Assembly (NCBI RefSeq): GCF_000003815.2
Contig: NC_049985.1
Coordinates: 21,555,527-21,619,526, forward strand
Source of the DNA: Branchiostoma floridae
Lineage: Eukaryota > Chordata > Leptocardii > Amphioxiformes > Branchiostomatidae
Direction of reading: 5' to 3'
DNA: 64,000 nucleotides
Made by a program: the position numbers and the translations under genes
Shown: positions 1 through 10,790 of the stretch, piece after piece
Numbering within the stretch: the stretch's first letter is position 1
Layout of the letters: every line of letters starts with the position of its first letter
The notes under the pieces: model-generated
Databases searched by the model: none
Seen by the model: the letters and a program-made list of their open reading frames with translations, nothing else
Told to the model about the DNA's origin: nothing

Positions 1-370
1 TGTTTTTTTAATGATATAGCGAACAGTATAATAACTGTTCTAGTAAAAGGTGTGTATACTATATCCGTAAATTTGTGCAACTCGCTGCCTGAGATAAAAC
101 TGAAAACTGTCGCAAATTCACATGGCCGTAATCCGTACCGTTTGCTGAACCCAGACGATGCATTTTGGGATTGAAAGTCAGAAAGGGATTGTGGGAAGTA
201 CATCCACAGTGAGAAGTAGTACATCCAAGCGCAAGAAATACATTACCCAATGTGTGAAATATAGCAATAGTTCACAGTAAAAATAGAAAACATAAACCTC
301 TCCATACTACAACTTTTACGTTCTCAGAAAAAATGCGTTTCTAGCTACACGTATTTGTCATTAGTCTACC

Positions 371-411
371 CACGTGACAATAGATCACGTGGTTGGACAA
401 TACCTCACGTG
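371..411 (+). promoter_or_regulatory. CACGTG E-box cluster upstream of ANK-MYND unit 1
   Basis: Three CACGTG hexamers lie at 371-376, 386-391 and 406-411, about 100 bp upstream of the first codon of unit 1. The same CACGTGAC context recurs before units 2, 3 and 5. CACGTG is the core bound by bHLH-ZIP factors of the USF/MYC/MITF type (established knowledge); that it controls these genes is inference from conservation between the copies. Confidence 0.5.
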
Positions 412-506
412 ACAAGATAGCTCATAAGGTGACCAGACAACTTGCTGCTTCAGTTCAACCTCAGACAGCACACGCGCAAGGTGTCGACAACAGCGGTTCT
501 AACAAA

Positions 507-3500
507 ATGGCTGTAACTGACGCAAATATCTACCTATTCGATGCTGTCAGTAATGGATCACTTCGAGGCGTTGAAGCGGCTTTGAAAGCTGGTAAGCACA
601 GATTGAAAATTTTTTCCTATTTGATTGAAATAGAAAATCAGAATTCCACACTGGGATTCTGAAACCGTTCATATTGGATTACGATTAACCATTATAGAAC
701 CAAGTAATTATAAACCGTGGTAGGAAATTTACTTCCAATAACAGTTGCTGCAGTCTTGCGTTTCTGTGATTTAAAGAAGAATAAGATGAATTCGACTTTT
801 TTTCTGAAAGAAGATTGTATAGAAGCCCCTTGGTATATATATATAGTCGGTGCCTCCGCTTAGGACTAGAAACGTGGGCAATTTTGTTTATGGACAACAC
901 TCACTAAGTGACTCTAAGGACTCAATCATTTTGCAATTTCTCATCTCAACCTCATTGCTCAGTCACAGTGAGTATCAAACCATGCAGTCCACTGAATATT
1001 AATAAACCAACACGTTTGCACAGTGCATGTATAGTTTTCTTCGAGTCTTTGCAGCTACGCACATTTTAGTACTGTATACATTTTCAGTAGAAATGTAACT
1101 TGCTTTTTAGTAATCAGTGTTGGAGATTGATTTGGGACAAGAAATGATTATTCTAATGTAAATCCACAAATTGGACTTGCACACAAGTGTGAAGAACTGA
1201 GTGTAGACAATTTTGACTCAAAAAGTGTAGCGTCACTTTTGTTTGTTAAAACAAACATCGTCTATTGTTCTATCTAACAATAGACGATAAAAAAAATGTC
1301 CCCTGGAGTCNNNNNNNNNNNNNNNNNNNNNNNNNNNNNNNNNNNNNNNNNNNNNNNNNNNNNNNNNNNNNNNNNNNNNNNNNNNNNNNNNNNNNNNNNN
1401 NNNNNNNNNNNNNNNNNNNNNNNNNNNNNNNNNNNNNNNNNNNNNNNNNNNNNNNNNNNNNNNNNNNNNNNNNNNNNNNNNNNNNNNNNNNNNNNNNNNN
1501 NNNNNNNNNNNNNNNNNNNNNNNNNNNNNNNTTCCATGCCTCCTGCATGGGAGATGTAGACACCGCGAGACTGCTGCTCTGCAAGGGGGCGTCTTTGGTG
1601 AAGAGATCAGACAGGAGCGCATTCGCACCCCTTCATGCAGCAGCGATCAACGGTAGGTAGATGCTTATTCGTCGTCATTACCTTACTGTTTGTTTGCATT
1701 TATTGTTCTCCTCACGGTATTATCAGCATCACGAGAAAAGCCTTCCTAGGGAGTTGCGCTTTGAGCAAAAAGGCCTAGGATCCCACGGATCCCAACTTTC
1801 GTCTTCCTGCTGGATACTGGCGAATCTAACGGCCTAATGTGCACTGAACCACCACTCCCACAGTGTCTCTGTGCTCCAGCCTACTCCTGGCTTCTTCTAT
1901 CGCCTCTACAGCCGACCAATTTCTTCCTGACCTCAACCTGCCCCCACCTCTCTTATGTTATCTCCAAGGTCAATTGCATTCTTACTTTCGCGCCCCTACA
2001 CTTATACGGCTAAGTCTGCTAAGATCAGATTACTACAGATGCGCGTATTGTTAGTACGAAGTTTGAGATAAATGCTTTTCCTTTTATTGACAGGAAAATG
2101 ATTGTTAACCAAAGCTAAAAAACAATACAAAATGTTATATACGAGTACACGTGCTACAGGTGCGAATATTTTGCTTGTCAAGTTGATATGTAATTCTCGT
2201 GACACAAATCCATCTTAGGGAGGACAGAAATAGTGGACTTGCTGGTGCAGCATGGTGCAACATTGGACGTACGTGACAGCTGTCAGAACACACCACTCAT
2301 GAGAGCCTGTGATCACAACCATGTCGACACAGTTCGGAGACTGCTAGAACTCGGAGCAAGACCTGATTTGACCGGTGGTCATTGCCGGGCTATAAAGTAG
2401 GTGTTGCATTTTTGGGGGAATATGAACCTGTACATTGAACAATTTTAGATTTGTTATGTTAAAAACTTGTTACCTTCAAAGTGAAGATACATGTATGGGG
2501 TCGTGAAACTGTTTGTTTCTTTGTCACTAGAATTCCACGCCAAAGCTTTACAACTGATGTGTTTTATGTGTTTGTCATAAATTATGCAAATAAGGTCCTC
2601 ATTTGAATAAAGTATGTTAGATGATTATCTCTATCTTAATTATGGAATAATACTGTAACAATATTTCTTTATAATTTATGCAAATGAGTTCAACATTTGC
2701 ATAATCTATGTTCACATGTACATAACTTTAAATGCCCCAAGTGTGAATTTCCCGTCATTGACCACAAATAGACCACAGTATTTTCTCATCAACTATGCGA
2801 ATTAGGTTTTCACTTGCCTAATGTTAGTCTATCCGAGTGCTCTTTCTCAGTTACAAAGGTCACATGTTGGGATAGTCCTATAATGGGACAGAGCTGGTTC
2901 ATAACATTTTCTCATTAATTATGTATGTGTGTGTGGTTTTATACTGTTCTGATCCATACAGAGCAACTCTGATGTCCTAAAGTAGTAATTTATGTGTGTC
3001 AAATAGAAAACACCGTCAGATAGATTGATATTTCCTGGCCTAGTTCCCTAAATGGGTTATGTATTCCACTAGGAGCGATGAAAATGAAGAGAGTTGGAAG
3101 CTGATAGAAGAGGCGAAGAAGTCCAAGCTGTTGAGATGCTGCAACCCTAAGTGTGGCAAACCAGGCAAAAGGTAGGTTTTGCTAATGATGTTATCATCGT
3201 AAAAATATTTCTTCACCATATATTTTACCATGCTATCGTGTGTGCAAATCAACATTATTGTCTGTGTAAGTTAACCAAAAGAAAGTATGTTTCCATATAA
3301 AATAACTAATAAAAAATAAGATACCTTGTGAAAGGAAGACGACAATTTTTCGGACATCTACACAGTCCTTCAATATTGATTGTTTACCTGTTACATCTTC
3401 TACATGAAAACCGGAACCCTGAAGCTGTGTGGCCGGTGCAAGCTGACCCGCTACTGCAGCCGTGACTGTCAGATACAACACTGGTCTGTCGGACACAAGA

Positions 3501-3580
3501 AGTGCTGTGGGCATGACGAGTACTTTGAAGAGATAGAAGACTCCTTCCAGCGAGCCCTGAGAGACATTTGGCATCTTTGA
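507..3580 (+). CDS. ANK-MYND unit 1, ankyrin repeats plus MYND zinc finger (gapped, last acceptor broken)
   Basis: Exons by splice sites and phase: 507-591 (starts MAVTDANIYL, ends phase 1 at G|GTAAGC), exon 2 from inside the gap to 1652, 2219-2396, 3073-3171 and about 3406-3580. Exons 2 and 3 encode ankyrin-type repeats (LLLCKGASLV and LVQHGATLDVRD-type helices). Exons 4 and 5 together make a MYND finger: CCNPKCGKPG, then [15 protein letters not shown] and [14 protein letters not shown] fingers bind zinc and recruit proline-rich partners, and ankyrin repeats also bind proteins, so this is probably an adaptor; its partners are unknown. Every other readable unit has CAG before the final exon, but here the base pair is AT (TCTACAT|GAAAACC), and a 6-bp in-frame insertion follows. 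The C-terminal tail after HD is EYFEEIEDSFQRALRDIWHL. It may be a splice-defective copy, or the ATG created at 3404 may start a short MYND-only product. Confidence 0.75.
1311..1531. other. Assembly gap (removes acceptor and 5' part of unit 1 exon 2)
   Basis: Run of N. The flanking DNA shows that the missing piece contains the end of intron 1 and the GADID-type start of exon 2. Confidence 0.99.
2504..2960. repeat. AT-rich dispersed repeat in unit 1 intron 3
   Basis: Contains several ATTATGCAAAT / ATTTGCATAA motifs spaced 80-150 bp apart. The same pattern appears at 10280-10790, 18340-18536 and, most completely, at 60027-61113. It is a non-coding interspersed family; I cannot name it. Confidence 0.5.
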
Positions 3581-3695
3581 AAAATGCCGCATGGAATCTC
3601 ACTCACAAATTAGCTGACAAGGATAGCTGTCTAACTCTCTTTGTATTGGACACCATAGAACACTGAAGTCCTTTGACGAACTATAAGACTACTTC

Positions 3696-4031
3696 NNNNN
3701 NNNNNNNNNNNNNNNNNNNNNNNNNNNNNNNNNNNNNNNNNNNNNNNNNNNNNNNNNNNNNNNNNNNNNNNNNNNNNNNNNNNNNNNNNNNNNNNNNNNN
3801 NNNNNNNNNNNNNNNNNNNNNNNNNNNNNNNNNNNNNNNNNNNNNNNNNNNNNNNNNNNNNNNNNNNNNNNNNNNNNNNNNNNNNNNNNNNNNNNNNNNN
3901 NNNNNNNNNNNNNNNNNNNNNNNNNNNNNNNNNNNNNNNNNNNNNNNNNNNNNNNNNNNNNNNNNNNNNNNNNNNNNNNNNNNNNNNNNNNNNNNNNNNN
4001 NNNNNNNNNNNNNNNNNNNNNNNNNNNNNNN
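3696..4031. other. Assembly gap downstream of unit 1
   Basis: Run of N in the 3' flank. Confidence 0.99.
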
Positions 4032-4340
4032 TATCATTTACTTGCTCACCAAGTTGAGAAAAGAAGCACTCGTCAAGGATTCATAATATTTTGTTTTAGA
4101 AATTTACAACAAGTAAGGGCGTTTGTTTATGTCCGTTTGCGCAGTTAATACCATTGGTAAGCTTAATGTTTCAACATTATTTCCTTTATAGCCGTCCTCG
4201 CTGTATTGCTGAGCATCTGATATATCTCATTGTCTCATTGTTAATTGTGGCTAACATACACGTTTTACAAGCAGCCAAATAAAAGTCATTTCTTGCATTT
4301 TTCGGAAATCTTTTATTGACCATGTACAATACTCCGGACA
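4032..4340 (+). repeat. 3' flank shared by units 1 and 2
   Basis: This stretch (TTTACTTGCTCACCAAG, TTTGTCCGTTTGCGCAG and neighbouring blocks) aligns with 14860-15235 after unit 2, down to a shared TTTCGGAAATCTTTTATTG. Units 3 and 4 have a different 3' flank. The cluster therefore falls into two subfamilies (1+2 and 3+4). No coding potential is seen. Confidence 0.65.
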
Positions 4341-4384
4341 TTCGGCCTTGATAATCCCTAAGAAATAGGTTGTGATTTGCGTTT

Positions 4385-4625
4385 TCGTTTACCGACTGAC
4401 CCTAGCGACAAACTGCTGAGCGTCTCCCTTCCGATTTTCGATCCTGGGGGAAAAAACATTGTAGAACAAGAGTTATCAAAAACTTCTGCTATCAAAAACT
4501 ACTTTAGGTAGCCGCTAGGGGACCCATTATCGACCTTGACCTTCGTTTTCGTAACTCCTACCCATCCCAGGCTTCTCGAGTTATGCAGACACACACAGAC
4601 ATACAAACGCGCTCAAAACATAAAC
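4385..4625. repeat. Truncated dispersed repeat with GACCTTGACCTT and ACACACAGACAT tail
   Basis: The segment ends in a CTCGAGTTATGCAGACACAC-type tail that matches the 3' part of the fuller copy at 60930-61080. It is a decayed interspersed repeat. Confidence 0.5.
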
Positions 4626-4704
4626 TTATTGCGAAGGTAATCGTGTAGGCCAGCACCGTCATAAAGACCCGTCCAAACAGGAAATTATACGGTATTGACG
4701 AGGG

Positions 4705-5106
4705 NNNNNNNNNNNNNNNNNNNNNNNNNNNNNNNNNNNNNNNNNNNNNNNNNNNNNNNNNNNNNNNNNNNNNNNNNNNNNNNNNNNNNNNNNNNNNNNN
4801 NNNNNNNNNNNNNNNNNNNNNNNNNNNNNNNNNNNNNNNNNNNNNNNNNNNNNNNNNNNNNNNNNNNNNNNNNNNNNNNNNNNNNNNNNNNNNNNNNNNN
4901 NNNNNNNNNNNNNNNNNNNNNNNNNNNNNNNNNNNNNNNNNNNNNNNNNNNNNNNNNNNNNNNNNNNNNNNNNNNNNNNNNNNNNNNNNNNNNNNNNNNN
5001 NNNNNNNNNNNNNNNNNNNNNNNNNNNNNNNNNNNNNNNNNNNNNNNNNNNNNNNNNNNNNNNNNNNNNNNNNNNNNNNNNNNNNNNNNNNNNNNNNNNN
5101 NNNNNN
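4705..5106. other. Assembly gap upstream of the defensin-like gene
   Basis: Run of N that ends immediately before a TATA box, so most of the promoter is missing. Confidence 0.99.
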
Positions 5107-5107
5107 G

Positions 5108-5116
5108 GTATAAAAC
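5108..5116 (+). promoter_or_regulatory. TATA box of the defensin-like gene
   Basis: GTATAAAAC sits about 80 bp upstream of the start codon at 5191. That spacing fits a TATA promoter with a short 5' UTR. Upstream elements are lost in the gap. Confidence 0.6.
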
Positions 5117-5190
5117 CACGCATCTGACTCCCCTAACCACTACAGACGACTTGACTGACATTCACGGCACACCTCAGAGGGGTTGTAACC

Positions 5191-6088
5191 ATGAAGCTGA
5201 TCGTCGTTGCGATTGTGCTGACCGTTCTGGCCACCACCCAGGCAAGTTCCTTGATAACGAACGTTATTTCTCCTTCGTCTCCCTCAAATTGCTTTCCGGA
5301 GATGTATCCATTGTAGGCCTTGACAACTGACGAATTTTCAACTTTGTATTTCCACGCTATGGTCAACGAAAAGTTATTCCTTTCACAAAAATGTCTCAGT
5401 TATGTTTCTATTTTATCTATACTACCAGGCCTTTCCGAAGGACAAGCCCAAGGTTGAGCAGGCGCCACGAGTGTGAGTAGAAGTTTAGTTAAATTACATT
5501 CAAAAACATAGCTACCATGAACTCCAGAAGACTGTCATCAGATTCTAAAAGACAAATGCCGTCCATCCTGTTGTGAATGTCACATCGGTTGAATTGTTGG
5601 CATGTAAGTAATATAAAACGCAATAATGTTTAGCTATGTCCATACCACGCCATTTAGAGATGTTATAAAAACTGAACACCCCCAATCTCAATGTTATTGA
5701 TTTTTCTATTTTCCCAAACCCACGCTCTACAGATATGAATATAATGTTCTGTGCTAATCAATAACTGAAGGACGTTTTTTATGCTTTGTCGTTCCTGCAG
5801 CTATGGCCTCTGCAACGATCCAATTCTCAGCTGGATGCAATGTAACAGTTACTGTATCAGCACGGGGTATGCGTCCGGACATTGTGTTCTTCAGGTAGGA
5901 ATGAAACGCTAGCGGATGATTCGAATTCATCGATCAAATCGAAGGGGGAGATTTCTTATGTGACCTTGGTACTTGTTTCTAGATGTACTAATCAAACCCA
6001 TTTTATCTACCTCCAGTCCTGCATTTGCCAGTCCTATAACGGATTAGCCGTCCCAGTTGCTCGTGCCCCGGTGAAAAACCGCGCCTAG
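5191..6088 (+). CDS. CS-alpha-beta defensin-like secreted peptide, 4 exons, 86 aa
   Basis: Exons are 5191-5241, 5429-5472, 5801-5894 and 6017-6088 (stop TAG). Exon 1 encodes a hydrophobic signal peptide (MKLIVVAIVLTVLATTQ) and ends in a GC donor (CAG|GCAAGT). Exon 2 encodes a charged pro-segment (AFPKDKPKVEQAPR). Exons 3 and 4 carry six cysteines at precursor residues 36, 46, 50, 60, 65 and 67, spaced C-x9-C-x3-C-x9-C-x4-C-x1-C. That is the CS-alpha-beta pattern of arthropod and mollusc defensins (C-x3-C on the helix, G-x-C, then C-x-C on the hairpin). Family members are secreted antimicrobial peptides that act on bacterial envelopes (established knowledge); the role here is inference. Unusual points are the 19-residue tail after the last cysteine and the absence of a dibasic cleavage site just before the cysteine core. 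All three junctions keep phase (0, 2, 0). A cysteine-rich peptide of another kind with the same fold is possible. Confidence 0.8.
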
Positions 6089-6106
6089 CCTTTACCAGGC
6101 TCCACA

Positions 6107-6398
6107 NNNNNNNNNNNNNNNNNNNNNNNNNNNNNNNNNNNNNNNNNNNNNNNNNNNNNNNNNNNNNNNNNNNNNNNNNNNNNNNNNNNNNNNNNNNNNN
6201 NNNNNNNNNNNNNNNNNNNNNNNNNNNNNNNNNNNNNNNNNNNNNNNNNNNNNNNNNNNNNNNNNNNNNNNNNNNNNNNNNNNNNNNNNNNNNNNNNNNN
6301 NNNNNNNNNNNNNNNNNNNNNNNNNNNNNNNNNNNNNNNNNNNNNNNNNNNNNNNNNNNNNNNNNNNNNNNNNNNNNNNNNNNNNNNNNNNNNNNNNN
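6107..6398. other. Assembly gap after the defensin-like gene
   Basis: Run of N; it removes the defensin 3' UTR and polyadenylation site. Confidence 0.99.
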
Positions 6399-7026
6399 TA
6401 TTCCTATACGTGCAAGATACCTTGCATTATGCGCTTTACGTACACAAGTATTGAGTATACTGTAGACAGTGTAGTCAAGGAGTCCTTGTTCATCCTTTGC
6501 AATGTCTAAAACCTTACTCGTTGATTCAGAAAATGCTTAGCGCTTTTTGTATTTTTCTCAGAACCATTGACCGAGGAAATACCCACTATTAAGACCTACC
6601 GACACGAGTGCTTTGTGTGATTTTCAACACAAAATTGACGTTCACGGCCATCTAAGTAATGTGTTTTATATGATACAACAATCGACAGCCTTATGGCACA
6701 AACCTTCCCCTGTTTGTCCTTTACTAGCTATAGTATTAGTTTATGCGACAGTCGTTTTGAAAAATTTGACCCTTAGCTATGACGCGTTTCCATGGTTTGA
6801 GTCTTGTGGGGTGACACTTGTTTCCATGGTGCGGCTCTTTCTACGGAAGGCTTTATTTGAATCCATATTAGCTTAATCGATATCAATAATATACTCAACA
6901 ACATTAAGTTAAAAAAACATGCGGCAAAACAGGCAATTGCAATGTAGATGTAAAGGGAAATTATTTTCTAATTGCCTTAGATACTTTTTTGAAGGTTAGA
7001 CATCCAGGTAAGCGATATTTAGAACG
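6399..7026. other. Intergenic stretch with no recognised gene
   Basis: Only short chance ORFs are present. The longest (6613-6876) has no recognisable domain, and I see no repeat structure. Confidence 0.5.
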
Positions 7027-7242
7027 CAATTCAATCTCTCTAAGATACGGAGAGTACTTCCAGACATCTGTCAATCTCTTCATCGTCACTAAAATGAACT
7101 GGCAGAACGGATCAATTGATACGATCTTGATCCGTTCTGTCAGTTTATTCTAGTGACGCTGAATACGATTGATAGATGTCACTCGAAACGCCCGTAAGAA
7201 CTCGTAATCTCCGTATCTTAGCCCATTGTAGACATTGAATTG
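7027..7242. mobile_element. Hairpin MITE, 216 bp
   Basis: The two halves are imperfect reverse complements. CAATTCAAT, CTAAGATACGGAGA, AGACATCTGTCAATC, CGTCACTA and CAGAACGGATCAA are mirrored in order on the right side. No coding capacity. Target duplication is not clear, so the superfamily is unassigned. Confidence 0.75.
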
Positions 7243-7338
7243 TTTTCTTAATAACTACCTTTAGTTAGTTAGAATTTTGTTCTATTTTGCTAACTGAAAA
7301 TGTAACGTCCGTAATACTTGTTTGAAAATCGCTGTCAG

Positions 7339-7387
7339 GTCCATACGGCATGTTCCTCTGCCGCTCGGGTTGCCTTGCGCACCCGGT
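7339..7387 (+). other. Possible small exon with a C-x3-C motif
   Basis: The segment is bounded by GCTGTCAG| and |GTAAGA and in one frame reads PYGMFLCRSGCLAHP. It could be an internal exon of a second small cysteine-rich peptide next to the defensin-like gene. I found no matching signal-peptide exon, and the sequence is short enough to arise by chance. Confidence 0.2.
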
Positions 7388-7929
7388 AAGATTTTGACAC
7401 GGAAGGAGTATGAATTATGTTAGGAATACGATTTCTGATACTATTAGGCTATCAAGATTAATAACATTCAATTGTATCTTGTTGCGAAAAGATTTGCCTT
7501 GTTTCGAACTGACATTGTTGCAAAACAACCTGTTATCCTTCCCACGAACTTGTCTAACGATAAACAACCCGAGTATTTTTAATTACCTTGGTACTTCATT
7601 TAATGCCTCGAAGTAAAAATCTCTTTTCGCCTCAAACCTGAAGTTGAGAAATAACATTCCGGCCCATATGCAACTGTTCCCGCGGCCGCACGAACTGAGT
7701 ACGTCATTGGACCCTGATCCCCTGGACTACTGTACCCTTGCTGTTGACGTTGGCTGAGAGCCAGTTGTCACTGGCAGACTTCACGTATACCAAGCAGCTT
7801 TCATATACCTGGCGTATACCCAGCTTTCTCCAGACGGAAAGGCACTCGAAATCAAGAGTTCTGAGACTTCATATTTCCATGAAATAGTCTGATTATGTAA
7901 ATTACTTCCACATTTACATAATATATAAT

Positions 7930-8025
7930 CTGTCAAAAAAAGCACAAAATAGAAAGTCTGATATAAACGGTAAAAGAGGTAAAAGAAAAAACACCCGGAG
8001 CCGAACTTCTGCTTGGTTCTTTCGT
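7930..8025. mobile_element. Half copy of the TACTCTCCAAGCAGAGG MITE family
   Basis: AAAATAGAAAGTCTGATATAAACG followed by CCGGAGCCGAACTTCTGCTTGG matches the right half of the complete element at 51510-51718. Comparable half copies lie before units 3 (16230-16295) and 5 (61500-61562). Confidence 0.55.
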
Positions 8026-8339
8026 CCAAACTCATACAAATTAAAGCACGCGAAAGAGTCCATATTACCGCTTTCAACTATCACAATCGTGGGAATTCAG
8101 GAGCCGTCCAACCCTCGCTTGTTAACAAAAAAAATATAACGGTCCAAAAAGATAGCAGCCAAGCGCAAGTACATAACTAAAAGCGTGAAAGATAGCAATA
8201 GTTCACGTTTATGCATCAATCTGACAGAAATCGAGACTTGAAATAATTCTTTTTTTTTAAAGATGTGAAAATAACATAAGAAGGCAACCCCTCAATATTC
8301 CAACATTTGCGTTCTTATTCTACCCATGAGGCAACAGTT

Positions 8340-8365
8340 CACGTGACCAGACAATAGCTCACGTG
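8340..8365 (+). promoter_or_regulatory. CACGTG pair upstream of unit 2
   Basis: CACGTG at 8340-8345 and 8360-8365, each followed by ACCAGACAA, about 90 bp before the unit 2 start. The context is the same as in units 1, 3 and 5. Confidence 0.5.
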
Positions 8366-8726
8366 ACCAGACAACTTCTTCCCATTCAGTTCAAACTAAG
8401 ACAGTACACGGAGCAAGGTGTCCACAACATATTTGCAGCAGTTCTACCAAAATGGCGAGAAACGGGGAAAATCGACGTCTTGTACAAGCTGCCATACGTG
8501 GATCACTTCGAGACGTGAAAGCGCATTGAAAGCTGTGAATCGATTTAAGAGCAAATGTCTGTAAGGATCAAACAATGGTGGCAAAGGTCAAAAAATCGAT
8601 TTGGCTCATATTTTGCACAGTGATAGTACTTGGTCCACAACCCCTCAAAATAGCTTTCTTTTAGATCAAAACTCCTTGTTGCCACGGTAACGGACCAACA
8701 AAGTTTTCTGGCCATTTTCCCCAATT

Positions 8727-9124
8727 NNNNNNNNNNNNNNNNNNNNNNNNNNNNNNNNNNNNNNNNNNNNNNNNNNNNNNNNNNNNNNNNNNNNNNNNNN
8801 NNNNNNNNNNNNNNNNNNNNNNNNNNNNNNNNNNNNNNNNNNNNNNNNNNNNNNNNNNNNNNNNNNNNNNNNNNNNNNNNNNNNNNNNNNNNNNNNNNNN
8901 NNNNNNNNNNNNNNNNNNNNNNNNNNNNNNNNNNNNNNNNNNNNNNNNNNNNNNNNNNNNNNNNNNNNNNNNNNNNNNNNNNNNNNNNNNNNNNNNNNNN
9001 NNNNNNNNNNNNNNNNNNNNNNNNNNNNNNNNNNNNNNNNNNNNNNNNNNNNNNNNNNNNNNNNNNNNNNNNNNNNNNNNNNNNNNNNNNNNNNNNNNNN
9101 NNNNNNNNNNNNNNNNNNNNNNNN
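8727..9124. other. Assembly gap within foldback element A
   Basis: Run of N in the left arm, probably because the inverted repeat hindered assembly. Confidence 0.99.
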
Positions 9125-10279
9125 ATGTTCAAAGTACTACATGTGACAAACTAAACAAGAATTCTAACTCAACTTCTTGTCAAAGAGAGATCTATGTATT
9201 GTCTATTTAATAAATGCTTGAAGAGTTTTAGATCGTGACGTTTAGTCACGTGGTTGTCCCTGGAAGTAGGCCACTTTTTTGCGTTTGGCAAAATTTTGAA
9301 TTTTAGCCATGTTCACAGGGTTTTCTGTGACAAAGTGAATTTGAATTCTGATTCAACTTCATTTCAAAGAGAGACCTAGGTATTGCCTATCTAATAAATA
9401 ATTTCAGAGTTTTGAGTCATAAAATGTAGTCCCGTGGTTGTCCCTGAAAGCAGGTCATTTTTTGCATTTGGCGAAAATTGTGAATTTTAGCCATGTTCAA
9501 AGTACTCTACGTGTAAAAAGAAGTCTAACTCAACTTCTTATCAAAGGTAAATGTAGACAACGCCTATATAATAAATATTTGTAGAGTTTCAGATTGTGAC
9601 ATTTAATCACGTGGCTGTCCCTGAAAGTAGGTCATCTTTAGATGAAAATTGTAAATTTTAGCTGCATTCGAAGTACAATATTTAGCAAAGTGGAATAGAA
9701 TTATGATCAAACGTTTTGTCAAATGTAGCTGTAGGTATTGCCTATCAAATAATTGATTGTAGAGGTTTGGATCATGACGTTGGTTGTCCTCATTGGTTGG
9801 TTGGCGTTGGTTGTCCCCATTTTCAGATGTTTATGTTTTACTCCTAGAATTAAAGATAACGTTTTTACCTTCGCCAAAAAGGTTATATTTTTGGTAGCGT
9901 TTGTATGTATGTTTGCAGAAGACCAGAATAACTCAAGAACAACTAAATGGATTGTATTGATATTCGGTATATGGGTAGGCCTTAATGAGACTTGGAAACG
10001 AATAGATTTTGGGCCGCCTAGCGGCATGTTAAGGTACTGCAAAGGAATTTCCGGGTTTGATATGTCGAGTTCTGAACATGCTGCGGCTATGATTTTTTAG
10101 TGGTAGACAGGTCTTAATGCCGAGAGTAAGTGGTGTAGGTTTATGCCTCCTAGCGGCTTGTTTTGAAACTGCAGAACAGGTTTAGTGTAAGACTTTGAAA
10201 GAGAATAACTCAAGCTTTGAAAGAGAATAACTCAAGAAGGGGTTGACGGATTGTCATGATTTTTGGTATGTAGATAGCT

Positions 10280-10790
10280 TAAAAGATGTTTCATATAAAT
10301 ACATATTTACTATACAAATCGGAATCTAATTTGCATGAATAATTAGGAAAACAATTAAACACGCCCAGTTCCATTATAGGACCATTAGAAAGTGGCAAAT
10401 GTAACTGAGATAGGGAAGAATATTGATCGATATATATCATGCAAAACAAATACCTAATTTGCATAATTGATTAGAAAATGCTCCGATGTCATTGTGGTAA
10501 ATGACGGGAACTTCTTACTGGTAGCATTTGGAAGTTATGTACAGGTGAGCATTATTGTTGAACATTAGTTATGCAAATGAGGTCCTTACTTGCATAAATT
10601 ATTACAAAATGCGATAAAAATCTTTTTAACATAGATTGTTTACATCTGTTATTCGGTGGAGGAGATAAACAAGTAATAGAATCTATGCAAATGAAAATCT
10701 TATTTGCATAACTAATAACCGAGACAATTAATAAAGTAGTTGTAAAGGGTAGAATTATTTGGCGAATGTATGGGTTCGTGGAACTCTAGT
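10280..10790. repeat. AT-rich dispersed repeat in the loop of foldback A
   Basis: Repeated AATTTGCATAATT / TTATGCAAATGAGG motifs, ending GTTCGTGGAACTCTAGT. Same family as 18340-18536 and 60027-61113. Confidence 0.5.
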
